A DNA stretch of 64,000 nt, taken from assembly GCA_001600695.1 (NCBI GenBank), contig BCKQ01000015.1:1-64000 (forward strand). The letters run 5' to 3'. Position 1 is the stretch's first letter. Each line of letters begins with the position of its first letter. Positions 52,496 to 63,147 of the stretch are shown in pieces. The notes under the pieces are model-generated. The model was not told where the DNA came from. It saw only the letters and a list, made by a program, of their open reading frames with translations, and ran no database searches. Source of the stretch: Ascoidea asiatica (taxonomy: Eukaryota > Ascomycota > Saccharomycetes > Ascoideales > Ascoideaceae). The translations under genes and the position numbers were made by a program.

Positions 52496-53272
52496 TTTAA
52501 AAAATAAGATTACTGTCCTATTATTTTACTTTCAAAACTAAACAAATCAATGGATAATAAATAATTGATTATCTTTTAAAATACTATCAATTATCTTTGT
52601 TTTGATAATAAATCTTGATCTCTTTCACCGATTTACATTTTTGAAATTTGCATAAAATGTTTATTAATTTTATCAACAGTAAGCTTCCACAGCACAACCG
52701 TGGGTCAGAGCGCTATCCGTGACACGATTCCTTGCAAAACCGTGCGTAACCCCGCGGATATTATCACCAGCATTACGCTGCCTTTACTGCAGCAATATAC
52801 CTTAAACAAATACCACCATTATGGATTTAATAAAAAGTATCCGGATATTTTAAAATCCTGCTTTCCGCTCTTGCGGATCAACCCATAAACTGCAATACCA
52901 TAAAAATGGTCTCTGTTGATTTTTTTTAAACAGTGAACACGTGAAACAACGTAGGGCTTTTTAATGAGCCTTAGATTTGTTCTTTCCGGGCTTTAACAGC
53001 CCGGGCTAGTTCTCGGCCTGGAAAGACCCAGAACCAACAACGGGTTTTTGGTTCGCAGTTCTGGCGCGCAGTGCTCGTTCTCTTCTTTTTCACTTGGCGG
53101 TGGTTCGTTCTTTTAAGTGAAAAATATATTCGATTCTGGTTTATAATTTATTTATTGATTTACCTTTTTTGAATCACTGAGCAGAATTTAGAATATATAT
53201 ACAATATCTATAGAATCTGACGAAGAAGTCTTAATATTAAAAGGAATCCTACTATAATACTATTTTAAAAAA
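52496..53272. promoter_or_regulatory. CCT3 / RPS12 divergent region with GC-rich insert-like stretch and E-box
   Basis: AT-rich near CCT3. A GC-richer block at about 52680-53110 follows. GAACACGTGA at 52935-52944 lies about 330 bp upstream of RPS12, and a pyrimidine-rich GC patch at about 52990-53060 has inverted CCCGGGC-type words. The first part of the block holds an open frame with bacterial-looking codons (separate entry). Confidence 0.5.
52619..52888 (+). other. Open frame with atypical codon use, unrecognised (possible foreign fragment)
   Basis: The frame is open from about 52619 to the TAA at 52886-52888 without an in-frame ATG. From 52700 its codons (CAG, CGT, ACC, GTG, GCG, AAC, CTG, CCG) differ sharply from neighbouring genes, which favour TTA, AGA and AT-ending codons. 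The translation includes SAIRDTIPCKTVRNPADII. I do not recognise the protein. It may be a decayed fragment of acquired DNA, or an accident in one of this genome's GC-rich promoter islands. Confidence 0.3.
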
Positions 53273-53710
53273 ATGTCTGACGTTGAAGAAGTTGTCCCTG
53301 TTGAAGAAGTCGAAGAAGTTGCCGTTGAAGAAACTGGATCAATTTCTATTGAAGATGCTTTAAAAACCGTTTTAAGAACTTCCTTAAAATTTGATGGTTT
53401 AGCAAGAGGTCTTAGAGAAGCTTCAAAAGCTTTATCCAGAAGAGAAGCTCAATTATGTGTTTTATGTGATTCAGTTACTGAAGAAGGAATTATTAAATTA
53501 GTTGAAGCTTTATGTAATGAACCTGAAGAAAAAATTCCATTAATCAAAGTCTCAGATGCTAAAAAATTAGGTGAATGGGCTGGTTTATGTCAATTAGATA
53601 GAGAAGGTAATGCAAGAAAAGTTGTCGGATGTTCATGTGTTGTTATCAAATCTTGGGGTGCTGCTTCTGAAGAAAGAGATATTTTATTAAACCATTTTGC
53701 TGAAGCTTAA
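53273..53710 (+). CDS. RPS12: 40S ribosomal protein eS12
   Basis: Small-subunit ribosomal protein of the beak region. The 145-aa product (143 aa in S. cerevisiae) has an acidic Val/Glu-rich N terminus, then the L7Ae-fold body [44 protein letters not shown] and [23 protein letters not shown], typical of eS12. It is intronless. An ATG in an AAAAAAATG context and strong codon bias fit high expression. A GAACACGTGA element lies about 330 bp upstream. Confidence 0.98.
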   Translation: MSDVEEVVPVEEVEEVAVEETGSISIEDALKTVLRTSLKFDGLARGLREASKALSRREAQLCVLCDSVTEEGIIKLVEALCNEPEEKIPLIKVSDAKKLGEWAGLCQLDREGNARKVVGCSCVVIKSWGAASEERDILLNHFAEA

Positions 53711-54069
53711 TTTTAATATTGATTATATTATCAATCTTATTTTATTGCCTAACTTAGATTAACTGAAACGTTAAATATTATTTAAATTACATGTTTTTCT
53801 TTTACATTTAACTAAAATACTGTAGTTTGATTCTAATCATTCATAATTAATTGTATTCATATTAGAGCAAATGAAATTTTTAAACTATGTACAAAGCTGT
53901 CCCGCAAAAATGGTCTTTATTTTTTGTTTTTCAATTGCTTTTTAAAAATCATGTTTTTTGAATTGAAGAATGAAGTAAATTAAATAAATAAAAAACCTAA
54001 TAAGAACTATTTATTAATTCATTTCATTCCATTTTATTTCAATCATTATCATATTAATAATTATTTCAA
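53711..54069. other. Intergenic region between RPS12 and SWF1
   Basis: AT-rich throughout, with TGTCCCGCAAAAATGG near 53900 as the only GC-richer word. No ORF, RNA gene or notable motif. Confidence 0.4.
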
Positions 54070-55254
54070 ATGAATTCATGGTTACGAATATACCTTTCCT
54101 TATGTTTAATTGTGCTTATTATAGTAATAATAGTAATTTTCTTCAATATTCCATTAACACAAAATAATAAGTTTGTCCAAAATGTTAAAAAAAGAATAAT
54201 ACCAATTTTATTCAAAAATATCAATAAATCTATTGACTCAAATCAATATATCATAAATTGGTTAACCCCATTTTTTTATATTTTTTTACTTCTTTTATTA
54301 CTTTATTTTTTCATTAATTCTTCTTATGATTTAATTTTATCAAATAGTAATTTAAGTATTTCTCAACCAATAATTATACTTACTTTAATTTCAAATTTAG
54401 TTTTCAGTTTCATTAAAGTAATAATCTCGAATCCAAATCCAAATCTAACTTCAAATTCAAACTCAATTCAATTCAAAAATGATAATTTATTATTTTTTGA
54501 TAATAATTTGTGTAAAACTTGTCAACTAATTAAACCCGCAAGAAGCAAACATTGTTCAACTTGTAAAAAATGTATATTATTATATGATCACCATTGTATA
54601 TGGATAAATAATTGTATTGGCTTAAATAATTTTAAGTGGTTTTTATATTTTTTATTATCAAATATTTTTGCAATGTCTTATGGTCTTTATTTAAATTATT
54701 TTTATGTTATACCATTAGTAAATATTGATTTAGAAGGTGAAAATTTCAATGATTTTAATTTATTCTATAAACTTATCACAATGATTACAGATAACAATCT
54801 TGTATATAATCAAATTGTTATATCTACATTATTACTTTTTTTCTTTGATTTAATTGTTATTGCTTTTACAATATATCAATTAATTTTACTTAAAAAAGGT
54901 CAAACAACAAATGAATCTGAAAAGTGGGATTATATTAATGATTTAATAAAATCAAATTGTCTTTATTATTATAATAATTCTCAAAAAGATATTAAATTGC
55001 TCAAGCTTATAGATAAAGACTCTTTAACTGAAATAATTGCTTTAAATCCAGATAATTATGATATGTTTTATTTTCAAAAATTTGAAAATAATTTATATAT
55101 TACTTTAGATGAAAATTTTCAATTATCTTTAGATGAGTTATCCAATCATTATAATTTAGTTCAAATTAATGAAACAAATAAAAAAAATCTAATTATCAAT
55201 ATTTATGATAATCAATCATTAATTAAAAACTTAATAGAAAGATTATTTATTTAA
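54070..55254 (+). CDS. SWF1: DHHC palmitoyltransferase Swf1
   Basis: Swf1 is an ER DHHC-type S-acyltransferase that palmitoylates SNAREs and other proteins at cysteines near membrane spans. The 394-aa protein has an N-terminal signal-anchor-like helix and another span before the Cys-rich domain CKTCQLIKPARSKHCSTCKKCILLYDHHCIWINNCIG. The catalytic DHHC is at 173-176. Two further membrane spans follow. The N-terminal layout and KPARSKHCSTC favour Swf1 over Pfa3, Pfa4 or Akr1. S. cerevisiae Swf1 is 336 aa. Confidence 0.9.
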   Translation: MNSWLRIYLSLCLIVLIIVIIVIFFNIPLTQNNKFVQNVKKRIIPILFKNINKSIDSNQYIINWLTPFFYIFLLLLLLYFFINSSYDLILSNSNLSISQPIIILTLISNLVFSFIKVIISNPNPNLTSNSNSIQFKNDNLLFFDNNLCKTCQLIKPARSKHCSTCKKCILLYDHHCIWINNCIGLNNFKWFLYFLLSNIFAMSYGLYLNYFYVIPLVNIDLEGENFNDFNLFYKLITMITDNNLVYNQIVISTLLLFFFDLIVIAFTIYQLILLKKGQTTNESEKWDYINDLIKSNCLYYYNNSQKDIKLLKLIDKDSLTEIIALNPDNYDMFYFQKFENNLYITLDENFQLSLDELSNHYNLVQINETNKKNLIINIYDNQSLIKNLIERLFI

Positions 55255-55407
55255 AAAACAAAAAAAAACAAATCCAATTTATCGAAAAGTATAGATTTTC
55301 TTTTGTTCTCTTAATCGTTTTAGAATAGAAAAGGTTTTTTTAATAATAAACTAAAATAAGCTAAAAGTTACTCAAAATATTTATGATTAAAATATTAAAA
55401 TTATTCT

Positions 55408-56670
55408 TTAAGTGTGTATTGATTCAGCTAATAATCCTTTTTTTTTATCAAAACTTTTCATTGGTTGCATTCCAAATTTTGCAAGCATCGAAATGTCTTC
55501 ATCCCATCCACTACAATTAGTAGTTAACATTCTTTTACCCGTAAAAATTGCATTTGCACCTGCCATAAAACAAAGAAATTGTTCCATTTCTTTCATAGTA
55601 TATCTCCCTGCTGCAATTCTAACTATACTTTCAGGCATCAAAAGTCTAGCTGTTGCAATAGTTCTTAGAATATCATTAAATTTTAATTTTTTTGAACTTT
55701 GAACAGCTTCTAATGGAGTCCCGGGAATTGGAACTAATCTATTTATTGGAAGAGATTCAGGATGTTTTGGTAATGTTGCAAGAGTGTATAAGAAGCTAAC
55801 TCTATCGGCTTCAGTTTCATTAATTCCTAAAATTCCTCCAACACAAGTTTTAATATCACTTTCTCTTACATTTTCAATAGTTTTTAATCTATCATCAAAT
55901 GATCTTGTTGTAATTATATCAGGATAATGTTCTCTAGAAGTATCTATATTATGATTATAACATGTTAAATTATGTTTTTTGAGTTCTGCTAATTGATCTT
56001 TCTCAATCATTCCTAAAGTAACACAAGATTCCATACCTAAATCATTTATACCTTCAACCATTTGTCCAATTTTTTTCAAAGCACTTTTTCTACCTTTCAT
56101 TTCACGCCAGGCTGCTCCAAGACAAAATCTTGTTGTTCCCTTAGATTTGGCTAATTTGGCTTCTTCCATAACTTGTTCAACAGAAATCATTTTTTTAGCT
56201 TCAACTCCAGTTGAATATTTTGAACTTTGAGAACAATATGAACAATTTTCTGAACATCCACCTTCTTTAATATTACTTAATGTACATAATTGAACTTCAG
56301 TTGGATCATGAAAATTTCTATGAACAATTTGAGCAGAATAAATTAATTGAAGTAAAGGTGAATCATAAATTTTTTGAATTTGATCTTTTGTCCATTTATT
56401 ATAAGGAGTTTTTCTTGAAACTGCAAATTTTAAAGGGTCAACAGCTAAAATTGGATCAATATTTTTAGTGTTATTAGATTTTAAAACTGAGTTTTCTTTA
56501 ATTTGATGGGAATGTTGTATAGAAGAAGAAATAGGGGGAAAGGATATTGAGGTTCTTGTTGTATTCATAGAAGGTAATGAGTAGAACCTGACTTTACAAA
56601 ATTTTGATAAAGAAAGTACCCCTTCAATTTTTTTCAAACCACTAGTTCTTGAAATAACTTTAGAAAACAT
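55408..56670 (-). CDS. BIO2: Biotin synthase
   Basis: Bio2 is the mitochondrial radical-SAM enzyme that inserts sulfur into dethiobiotin. The 420-aa protein has a presequence-like N terminus (about 1-60). The radical-SAM motif is C-X3-C-X2-C at 139, 143 and 146 (CSENCSYC). FCLGAAWREMKGRK, YNHNIDTSREHYPDIITTRSFDDRL and INRLVPIPGTPLE supply the 2Fe-2S site and substrate pocket residues. Length is close to S. cerevisiae Bio2 (375 aa) plus a longer leader. TACCGTAA lies about 225 bp upstream of the ATG. Convergent with SWF1. Confidence 0.97.
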   Translation of the reverse strand: MFSKVISRTSGLKKIEGVLSLSKFCKVRFYSLPSMNTTRTSISFPPISSSIQHSHQIKENSVLKSNNTKNIDPILAVDPLKFAVSRKTPYNKWTKDQIQKIYDSPLLQLIYSAQIVHRNFHDPTEVQLCTLSNIKEGGCSENCSYCSQSSKYSTGVEAKKMISVEQVMEEAKLAKSKGTTRFCLGAAWREMKGRKSALKKIGQMVEGINDLGMESCVTLGMIEKDQLAELKKHNLTCYNHNIDTSREHYPDIITTRSFDDRLKTIENVRESDIKTCVGGILGINETEADRVSFLYTLATLPKHPESLPINRLVPIPGTPLEAVQSSKKLKFNDILRTIATARLLMPESIVRIAAGRYTMKEMEQFLCFMAGANAIFTGKRMLTTNCSGWDEDISMLAKFGMQPMKSFDKKKGLLAESIHT

Positions 56671-57544
56671 ATTTGAAAATAGTAGAAAATATATAAGATG
56701 CTATTTGAAAGTTCAAATAAAAATCAAAAGATATATAAATTGAATAAAAGATTAGTTATCTAAAGTATTTAACTACAAAAAAAAGGGATGATATATCTAT
56801 ACAAGAAATTCAAGAAAAAGGAAAATATAAGAAAAGGGAAAATACGGAAAGAAAGAAATAAAGACTGAGGAAAAAAAGTACGAAGTGATGAAGCTACCGT
56901 AACAAAGGTGATAAGGATAAATGAATTTTGATCAAGAAACTAAGAGAAATTTTGCTGCGAGCTCCTAGAAGTAAATATTTGCTGCTACAATTTCACTTAT
57001 TTTGAATTGATATTGGTAATTGGGTGATTTTCCAGTGGGGTCTTGAAGAATATTTCTCAAGAATAAAGAATAGCATAAAAAATATATTTGAATGAATGCC
57101 TTAAACAGGCTACATCTTGAATTTAAGGTTATTACAAATAGAAAGTAGAGCTCTTTTTATTGGAGGAAGAAAGCGGCTCTTCTTGAGTCGTTTGAATCAC
57201 TTAAGTCGCTTGAATCAATTGAATCAATTTAATTGTTTGAATCACTTGAATCATTTGAGTCACTTGATCATGTGAGTCCTCACTATTTTCAAAACTTTCA
57301 GTCTAAGTTTTTGACAATTTTCTTTTACAAGATTGAAGATTATTACAAAATGAATAGCTATAACTTTATAAAAATAACAGTTAATAATGCTTCTAAAGCA
57401 ATAATTATGAATAGATATTTTGTTTTCATTTCAAAGAAGAATTCATTTATTTATGTTACAGCAATCTCACTCCTCGAGATTTATTATAATTAACTAATTA
57501 AGTATTTATACAACAAGAAAATATCTTTACTGATCTCCAAAAGG
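56671..57544. promoter_or_regulatory. BIO2 promoter and SIN3 3' region with 9-bp tandem repeats
   Basis: TACCGTAA at 56895-56902 belongs to the recurrent motif family. At 57183-57279 about ten degenerate 9-bp TTGAATCAC-type units are arranged head to tail. Two have the form TTGAGTC, giving one TGAGTCA (Gcn4/AP-1-type) at 57256-57262. A frame of about 86 codons after the repeats has no ATG near its start and no recognisable product. Confidence 0.5.
57183..57279. repeat. 9-bp degenerate tandem repeat (TTGAATCAC-like)
   Basis: Ten consecutive 9-mers: TTGAGTCGT, TTGAATCAC, TTAAGTCGC, TTGAATCAA, TTGAATCAA, TTTAATTGT, TTGAATCAC, TTGAATCAT, TTGAGTCAC and TTGATCATG. Register is kept without indels, which implies expansion from one unit and later substitutions. 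Confidence 0.9.
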
Positions 57545-60500
57545 CTATTTTATTTCCAAAGCATTGGTCTCACCCTTTTGTTCAATCATATTTGGAACAG
57601 ATTTATCAGTTATATTATCATTTGAAATATTTTTTGTATTGTCATTTTCAGTAGATTCAACAAGTAAAACATTTGTTTCCTCACTTATGCTAGCACTTGA
57701 ACTGTCATTATTTTCCACCACTTCTGGTTTTAATTTCTCTTTAGGTTTCCAACTCATATAACCTTCTCCTCCTTTTTCTAAAAAAACTTTATATCTTTCT
57801 GTACATTGATCGATTATTTCTTTATCCTCTATATCAACTTTCCAACCATAAACACTATCATTTAATAAAGATTCTAGTCTTTTTATTTGACCTTCTGTAT
57901 TAACTGTCTCAGCTCGATTGAATACAGAATACCTTGTATATTCATCATATGTACCTTCTTCAAATTTAAGCTTATAAGTTTCAGGAGAAACTGAAACTTT
58001 TAATTGAGAATCAGCATAACCTTCAATATCTTCTTCCGGATTTTCTTCAATATTATCTGTTAAAAAGGGCATTTTTACATATTCTATTGGTATACCTTCC
58101 GTTGGATGTGCTATTAAATAACTAGTTAAATAATAATCCCACTTTTCTTCTTTTGTTTCTTGAGTTAAAGTTTGATCATCTAAAGCCACAAACTGGATGC
58201 ATACATGTTCATTTGATTTATTATACTGAATATTGAACATATTTTCTTCACTACCCATCAATGATCTTACTCTCATTCTATAAATAATTTGATCTTTAGT
58301 AGAAAAACTTTCTGAAGTACGATCACCTTCAAATAACATCATCATTTCTGAAAGTTTATAATCAGAAATTATAGAATGCATATGCTTAGCTAATCCTTGC
58401 ATAACTTTATCAACAGAAAATAATTTGAAAGCTTTATTACGATAACCTTGTCTCAAAGTTTCTTCAAACCATTGTCTTTCTATGTCTCCTTCGATTAATT
58501 TACAAGATAACTCTATAACTTGTTTATATGGATCATTTCCTGTTATTTCAATTCCCATATCCTTTATCTGATGTGATATTAATCCTAAATCTTTGGCAAA
58601 TTTAGTTTCTACTGTATTAATTAGAAGATCACTTGTTTCTTTATTCATTATTTTAATTTCTTCAAGTCTTTCATAAATGGTTCTTAAGAAACGGAAAAAT
58701 ACATAAATCTGTGAACTGCAAAATAAATTGAAATTATTTCTGCATATAGAATTAGATGATTTATTGCTTTTATCACCTATCCTTGAATTAGGTAAAGTTT
58801 CAACCCATAGTTCACCCGCTTTTTCAATTTCGGCTGGAATTTCTAGCTCTTCAAGTGATTTAGGTGGTGATGATGGGCTTTCGCTATAATTTTTCTTTGA
58901 TCGTTTGCTATTAAATTTCAAAACATTTTTCAATAAATCTTCTCTTCCTCTTTTCCCCTTTTTGATAGTTAAAGAAGTAGTAACAACAGTGGAAGAAACA
59001 GAACCTGAACCCTCAACAGGAATTTTATGTACTTTATTTAAAACGTTTTCATCTAAATTAAAGAATAATTCAAGAAAACATGAATAAAAATTAGTGATTC
59101 TGCTTTTATCACTTACAGAATATGGAGTATTATTATTGAGATATGAGCAGATTAATCGTGAGATATCAATGAATATATCTTTATCTTTAAAATCATAATC
59201 TAATTGTTCTTGAGGCTTTGGTGTTAACGGATTCATCATTTTCTTAAGATTATTCTGTTCTATTTTAATCGCACTAATTTCTGAAACAAGTTGCTTAGTT
59301 GTTAATAGCTTCTTATCAGTTTGCTTGAAGGTTAATCCTAAATGATCCAAACTCTTATAGAATACTTTTTGTTCTTGCTCTCTCCAAACTTTATTCCATT
59401 CTCTATGAGCTATTTTCCATTCTTCATCTTTTTGTTTCAATCTCTTTAAAACAAGCGGAATAGAAAATGCCGGCCTTTCATGTATAGCATCAATAACTTC
59501 AAACCCTTTTTCTTTATCATAAATTTTTCTAATAATTTTTTTATAGATAGTTAAAGAAGTATGGCCTAAACCTGGTTCTAGCTTGAAATTTTCTTTTTCT
59601 TTTGCACTCATAGTTTGAATTCTCGCATTAATTGCTTCAAGAGTTTGAATAGTTCTTGTATTTGATTCCATATAAAAATCATATTCATGTCTTGACTCCT
59701 CTATATTGAATAGTATATCTTCATAAGTATTTTTTTTATGCGCTACAAAACCTGAATCTTCAGAAGCCCATATTGGATGGCCAACATATTCATCATTACA
59801 TACTTCCCAACATAATTCATCTCTGCCGGAGCATGGCATGTATGTTTCTGCCTTGGGCAATTTTCTGTATGAAGGACCACATGGTTCACATTTTTCTAAC
59901 AATAGCTTATGCTTCTTGAAACGAATTTCCTCAATATTTAAAGGTTCAAGACCATTGAATCCAATATAAGATTTGAACCAATCCATCAAATCCTGTTGAG
60001 CACCAATGAAAGCTTGAACTCTTCCTATTAAAACAAATTTATCAATAATATTTTGAGTATAAAGATTTATTAATTTTAAAAAATTATTATATGAAGATTT
60101 ATTTCCAATGAATTTTTTACACTTATCGAAAAAAGTTAATTCTTCAGTGAGAGCAGATTTACCTGGAGGTAACTTTCTGAGTGACTGTTTTTCTTTTTGA
60201 TCCTTCGGTTTATCTAATTTTTCTCTTTCGTGTTGTAAAATTGAGGGCCTTTTTGATTTTTGTAGACGAAGTTGTTCAAGTGATTGTTGATCGATTGACT
60301 GGGTAGGCCGTGGATTAGACCTTTGTTGCATAATAATTGGAGAGTATAAATGAGTTGAATTTCTTTCTGTAGAGATTGAATAGGAATCATTTTGATAAGA
60401 CGCCATATGAGAATTCATATTAGGATTGATATTAGAATTATTATTACGATTATTATTTATACTAGAATTAATATTAGGATTAGTATTTGTACCAATACCT

Positions 60501-62122
60501 GAGTTAATGTTAACATTTAGTTCGTTGTTTGTATTATCAATTATGTGAGAAATAGAACTTTGATTAGTTTGATTTCTTCTTCTTCTATGATCATTTAAGG
60601 GACTTGTAATTTGTTGTTGTTGATATTGATTAATAGAAAGACCATTGGACTGACTAGTTGATGGCATATGATTTTGATTGTTTAAAATAGAGGAATTGTT
60701 TTGTAATTGATTTGCAGTTGAAGGACGAGAAGCAGATGGAGGAGCAAAATTTCCAACTGGAGGCAAGTGAGAACTTGGAGGAGTTCTTTGAAGTGAATTA
60801 CTGTTACTGTAATCACGATTGAGATTATTCGAATTTAGATTTTGCTCACTCTGGGCCATTGGAGGTCTTAAATTATTCTGAATATTAGAATCATGATTGG
60901 ATTGAATCATGCCTTGTTGTAGTTGTTGTTGTTGCTGTTTTCGCTGAAGGTAGTAATAATCTTGCAGTAGTTGTAGTGAACTAGGTGGATTTATTGGGGG
61001 TTCAGTTGAAGAAGAAAGCGACGAATTATTATCGATAGGTAAAAATCTTTTGAAATCAGCAAGTAAATCAGGAGCATCAGTAAATAAAGTAGTGACTTCA
61101 TTATAAACTTCAAAAATTGGTTTTTCTTCTCTTTGATAATTTTGTAAGATTTCTAAAAATTGTTTATAAATTTCAGGCTGATTTGTAAACCTAACTTTAA
61201 CAAGATTAACATAAGAAATAGCATCATTAATTTCAACTTGACCTTGCTGTAATTGCATTGGAATTTGAATATTATGAGATAAATTTGGCTGTTGCATTTG
61301 AATTTGTTGTTGTTGAGGATGATTTTGAATATGATTATTGAAAGGTTGTTGTTGTTGTTGTGGGTGTTGTGGCTGTTGTGGCTGGTGTTGCAAAGAAATA
61401 TTATCTTGTTGATGAATTTGTTGTTGAATAGAAGGAATAATAGACTGATTTTGATGAAAATTTTGTTGTTGTTGCTGCTGTTGAAGTGAAATTCGCTCAT
61501 TAAGTTGCATTTGAGAAGGTTGTAAGCTATTCAGTTGATTTTCTGGATGAGATAGAGGAATAGAATTAGACTGAGAATGTTGTTGTTGAGATAAAAGTTG
61601 AGATTCAATTTGAGATTGAGAAGTATTTGAATTTACGTTTGTATTAGGATTGGGAATAGAAGATTGAGTAATAGTACCTCGTGGAGTAGTGACCCTTATT
61701 GAATGAGGATCAGAAGGATCAGTAGAACATTGAATACGATAGCCAGGAGGTAAAAAAGTATTAAACCCTTGAATTAAATTCTGATGCCCATAAAATAAAT
61801 TTGAAACTCGATTAATGACTTCTAATGTATCAATCCTATATCTCAGAGAAAATAGAAAAAAAAAAGTTGAAAAAAATGTTAGTTAGTACCGATACTTGAA
61901 ATAAATCGAAAAACTGGTGAAGTGGGTAAACGCTGATAAGCCCAAAAAGAAAAGCAATACATACTCTTGACGCTTAAATGCTTTCATTATTTCAAGAAAG
62001 GTATTATAGACATCAGGTTGTTGATTAAATTGTTCTTTAACATCATTTAAATATAATAAAGCATCGTCCATATTTAAAATTCTCATGTTTCCATGAGATT
62101 GATTATCCAGTATATGGTTCAT
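57545..62122 (-). CDS. SIN3: Transcriptional co-repressor Sin3 (spliced)
   Basis: Sin3 is the scaffold of Rpd3 histone-deacetylase complexes. Exon 1 (61965-62122), a 129-nt intron (61836-61964; GTATGT donor, TACTAAC branch, ATAG acceptor) and exon 2 (57545-61835) give 1482 aa (1536 in S. cerevisiae). The splice falls inside PAH1 and restores [49 protein letters not shown]2 lies at about 256-320 and PAH3 at about 612-680. The HDAC-interaction domain lies at about 705-810 ([42 protein letters not shown]), then the Sin3 C-terminal region. Long poly-Gln and Asn tracts separate the PAH domains. It is divergent from NOP7. Confidence 0.96.
61836..61964 (-). other. SIN3 intron
   Basis: 129 nt with GTATGT donor (plus-strand ACATAC at 61959-61964), GGTACTAACTAAC branch region and TATAG acceptor. 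It interrupts the PAH1 domain; splicing joins KAFKRQE to [14 protein letters not shown] in frame. Confidence 0.95.
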
Positions 62123-63147
62123 AGCTGAACCTAGTTGATTTTAAGATCTGAACAAAATTACAAAAAAGTATATGAAAGTGAATTAGAATTAAAACAAAGC
62201 AACGATAAGCAAATGATATTATATAATTTGATTTTAGTATATATGATAAATAGGAAAAGGTGATTTGTAATAAATATATATTGAAATTTCAAAATATCTA
62301 TAAAAGAGAAATCAGAGATAATGGATTTAAGAAATAAAGTAAGTTCAGTGCTTTACGGTACCATTCAATTTCAGTTACTACCGCAAGTGTAAAATATGAG
62401 TTACCCGCAATGCACGCAGTCTCAAAACGAGAAGCGCCGTGAAAGTGGTCTCATGGAAGGAATCTTTATCGCTGAACATAGCAAGAAATAAACCAGTTGA
62501 TCAAGATTAATTTATTATTGGTTTTATTCATTTGTTTTTCATAAGGAATTTTGAGTATCATTATACTGTATGATTTTTACATTTGAATACAAACTTCAAA
62601 TTAGATTTTTTTGATTTTTTTTAATTTTTTTAAATTTTAATCCGATAGATTATATGGGGTTCTAGGTTTCTTTTCTCAGTGATTAAATGAGGGAAATATC
62701 TTTTAAGCTATTTCTCAAGGATTTAATCAACTTCACTCAAAATGATGAATTTTCGAATACAAAAGTATTACAAATCCTAAATAATTGTTTGCTTCTCATC
62801 ATTTTGTAAGTATGTTTGTGTATTGTTTTGGAGTGTTTTCATCCTCTGCAACGTTTTCCGATTTTTCAACTCTTTAAAAAGCAATGGAAAATCAAAATCC
62901 GGTATTACACATGATAATATTTTCTAAAAAGGTAAACCGAGAGTATATATTTCCCTTATAGGAATAATACAGGCGACTGCATCAAAAGAGATAGTCACGA
63001 GGTCCAACACTGAAAATGGAAAAAAAAAAAATATTTAGAAAAATTAATTTTTTTTTCATGTTTCAATATTTCATATAAACAAACTATTTTTTTTTTATTT
63101 TAAAAATTTTAAAATATTTTATTTAATATTCATATCATCAAATTGAA
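62123..63147. promoter_or_regulatory. Divergent SIN3 / NOP7 promoter region
   Basis: A GC-richer cluster at about 62345-62475 carries TTACGGTA (62353-62360), TACCGCAAGTG (62379-62389) and TTACCCGC (62401-62408), about 230-290 bp from SIN3. The NOP7-proximal part is AT-rich with A and T runs near 63020-63100. No ORF or RNA gene is recognised. Confidence 0.5.

Noticed and set aside
57233-57493. An 86-codon plus-strand frame after the 9-bp repeats
   Set aside because: It begins at a TTG inside the repeat array directly after a stop, lies in the SIN3 3' flank and has no recognisable domain.
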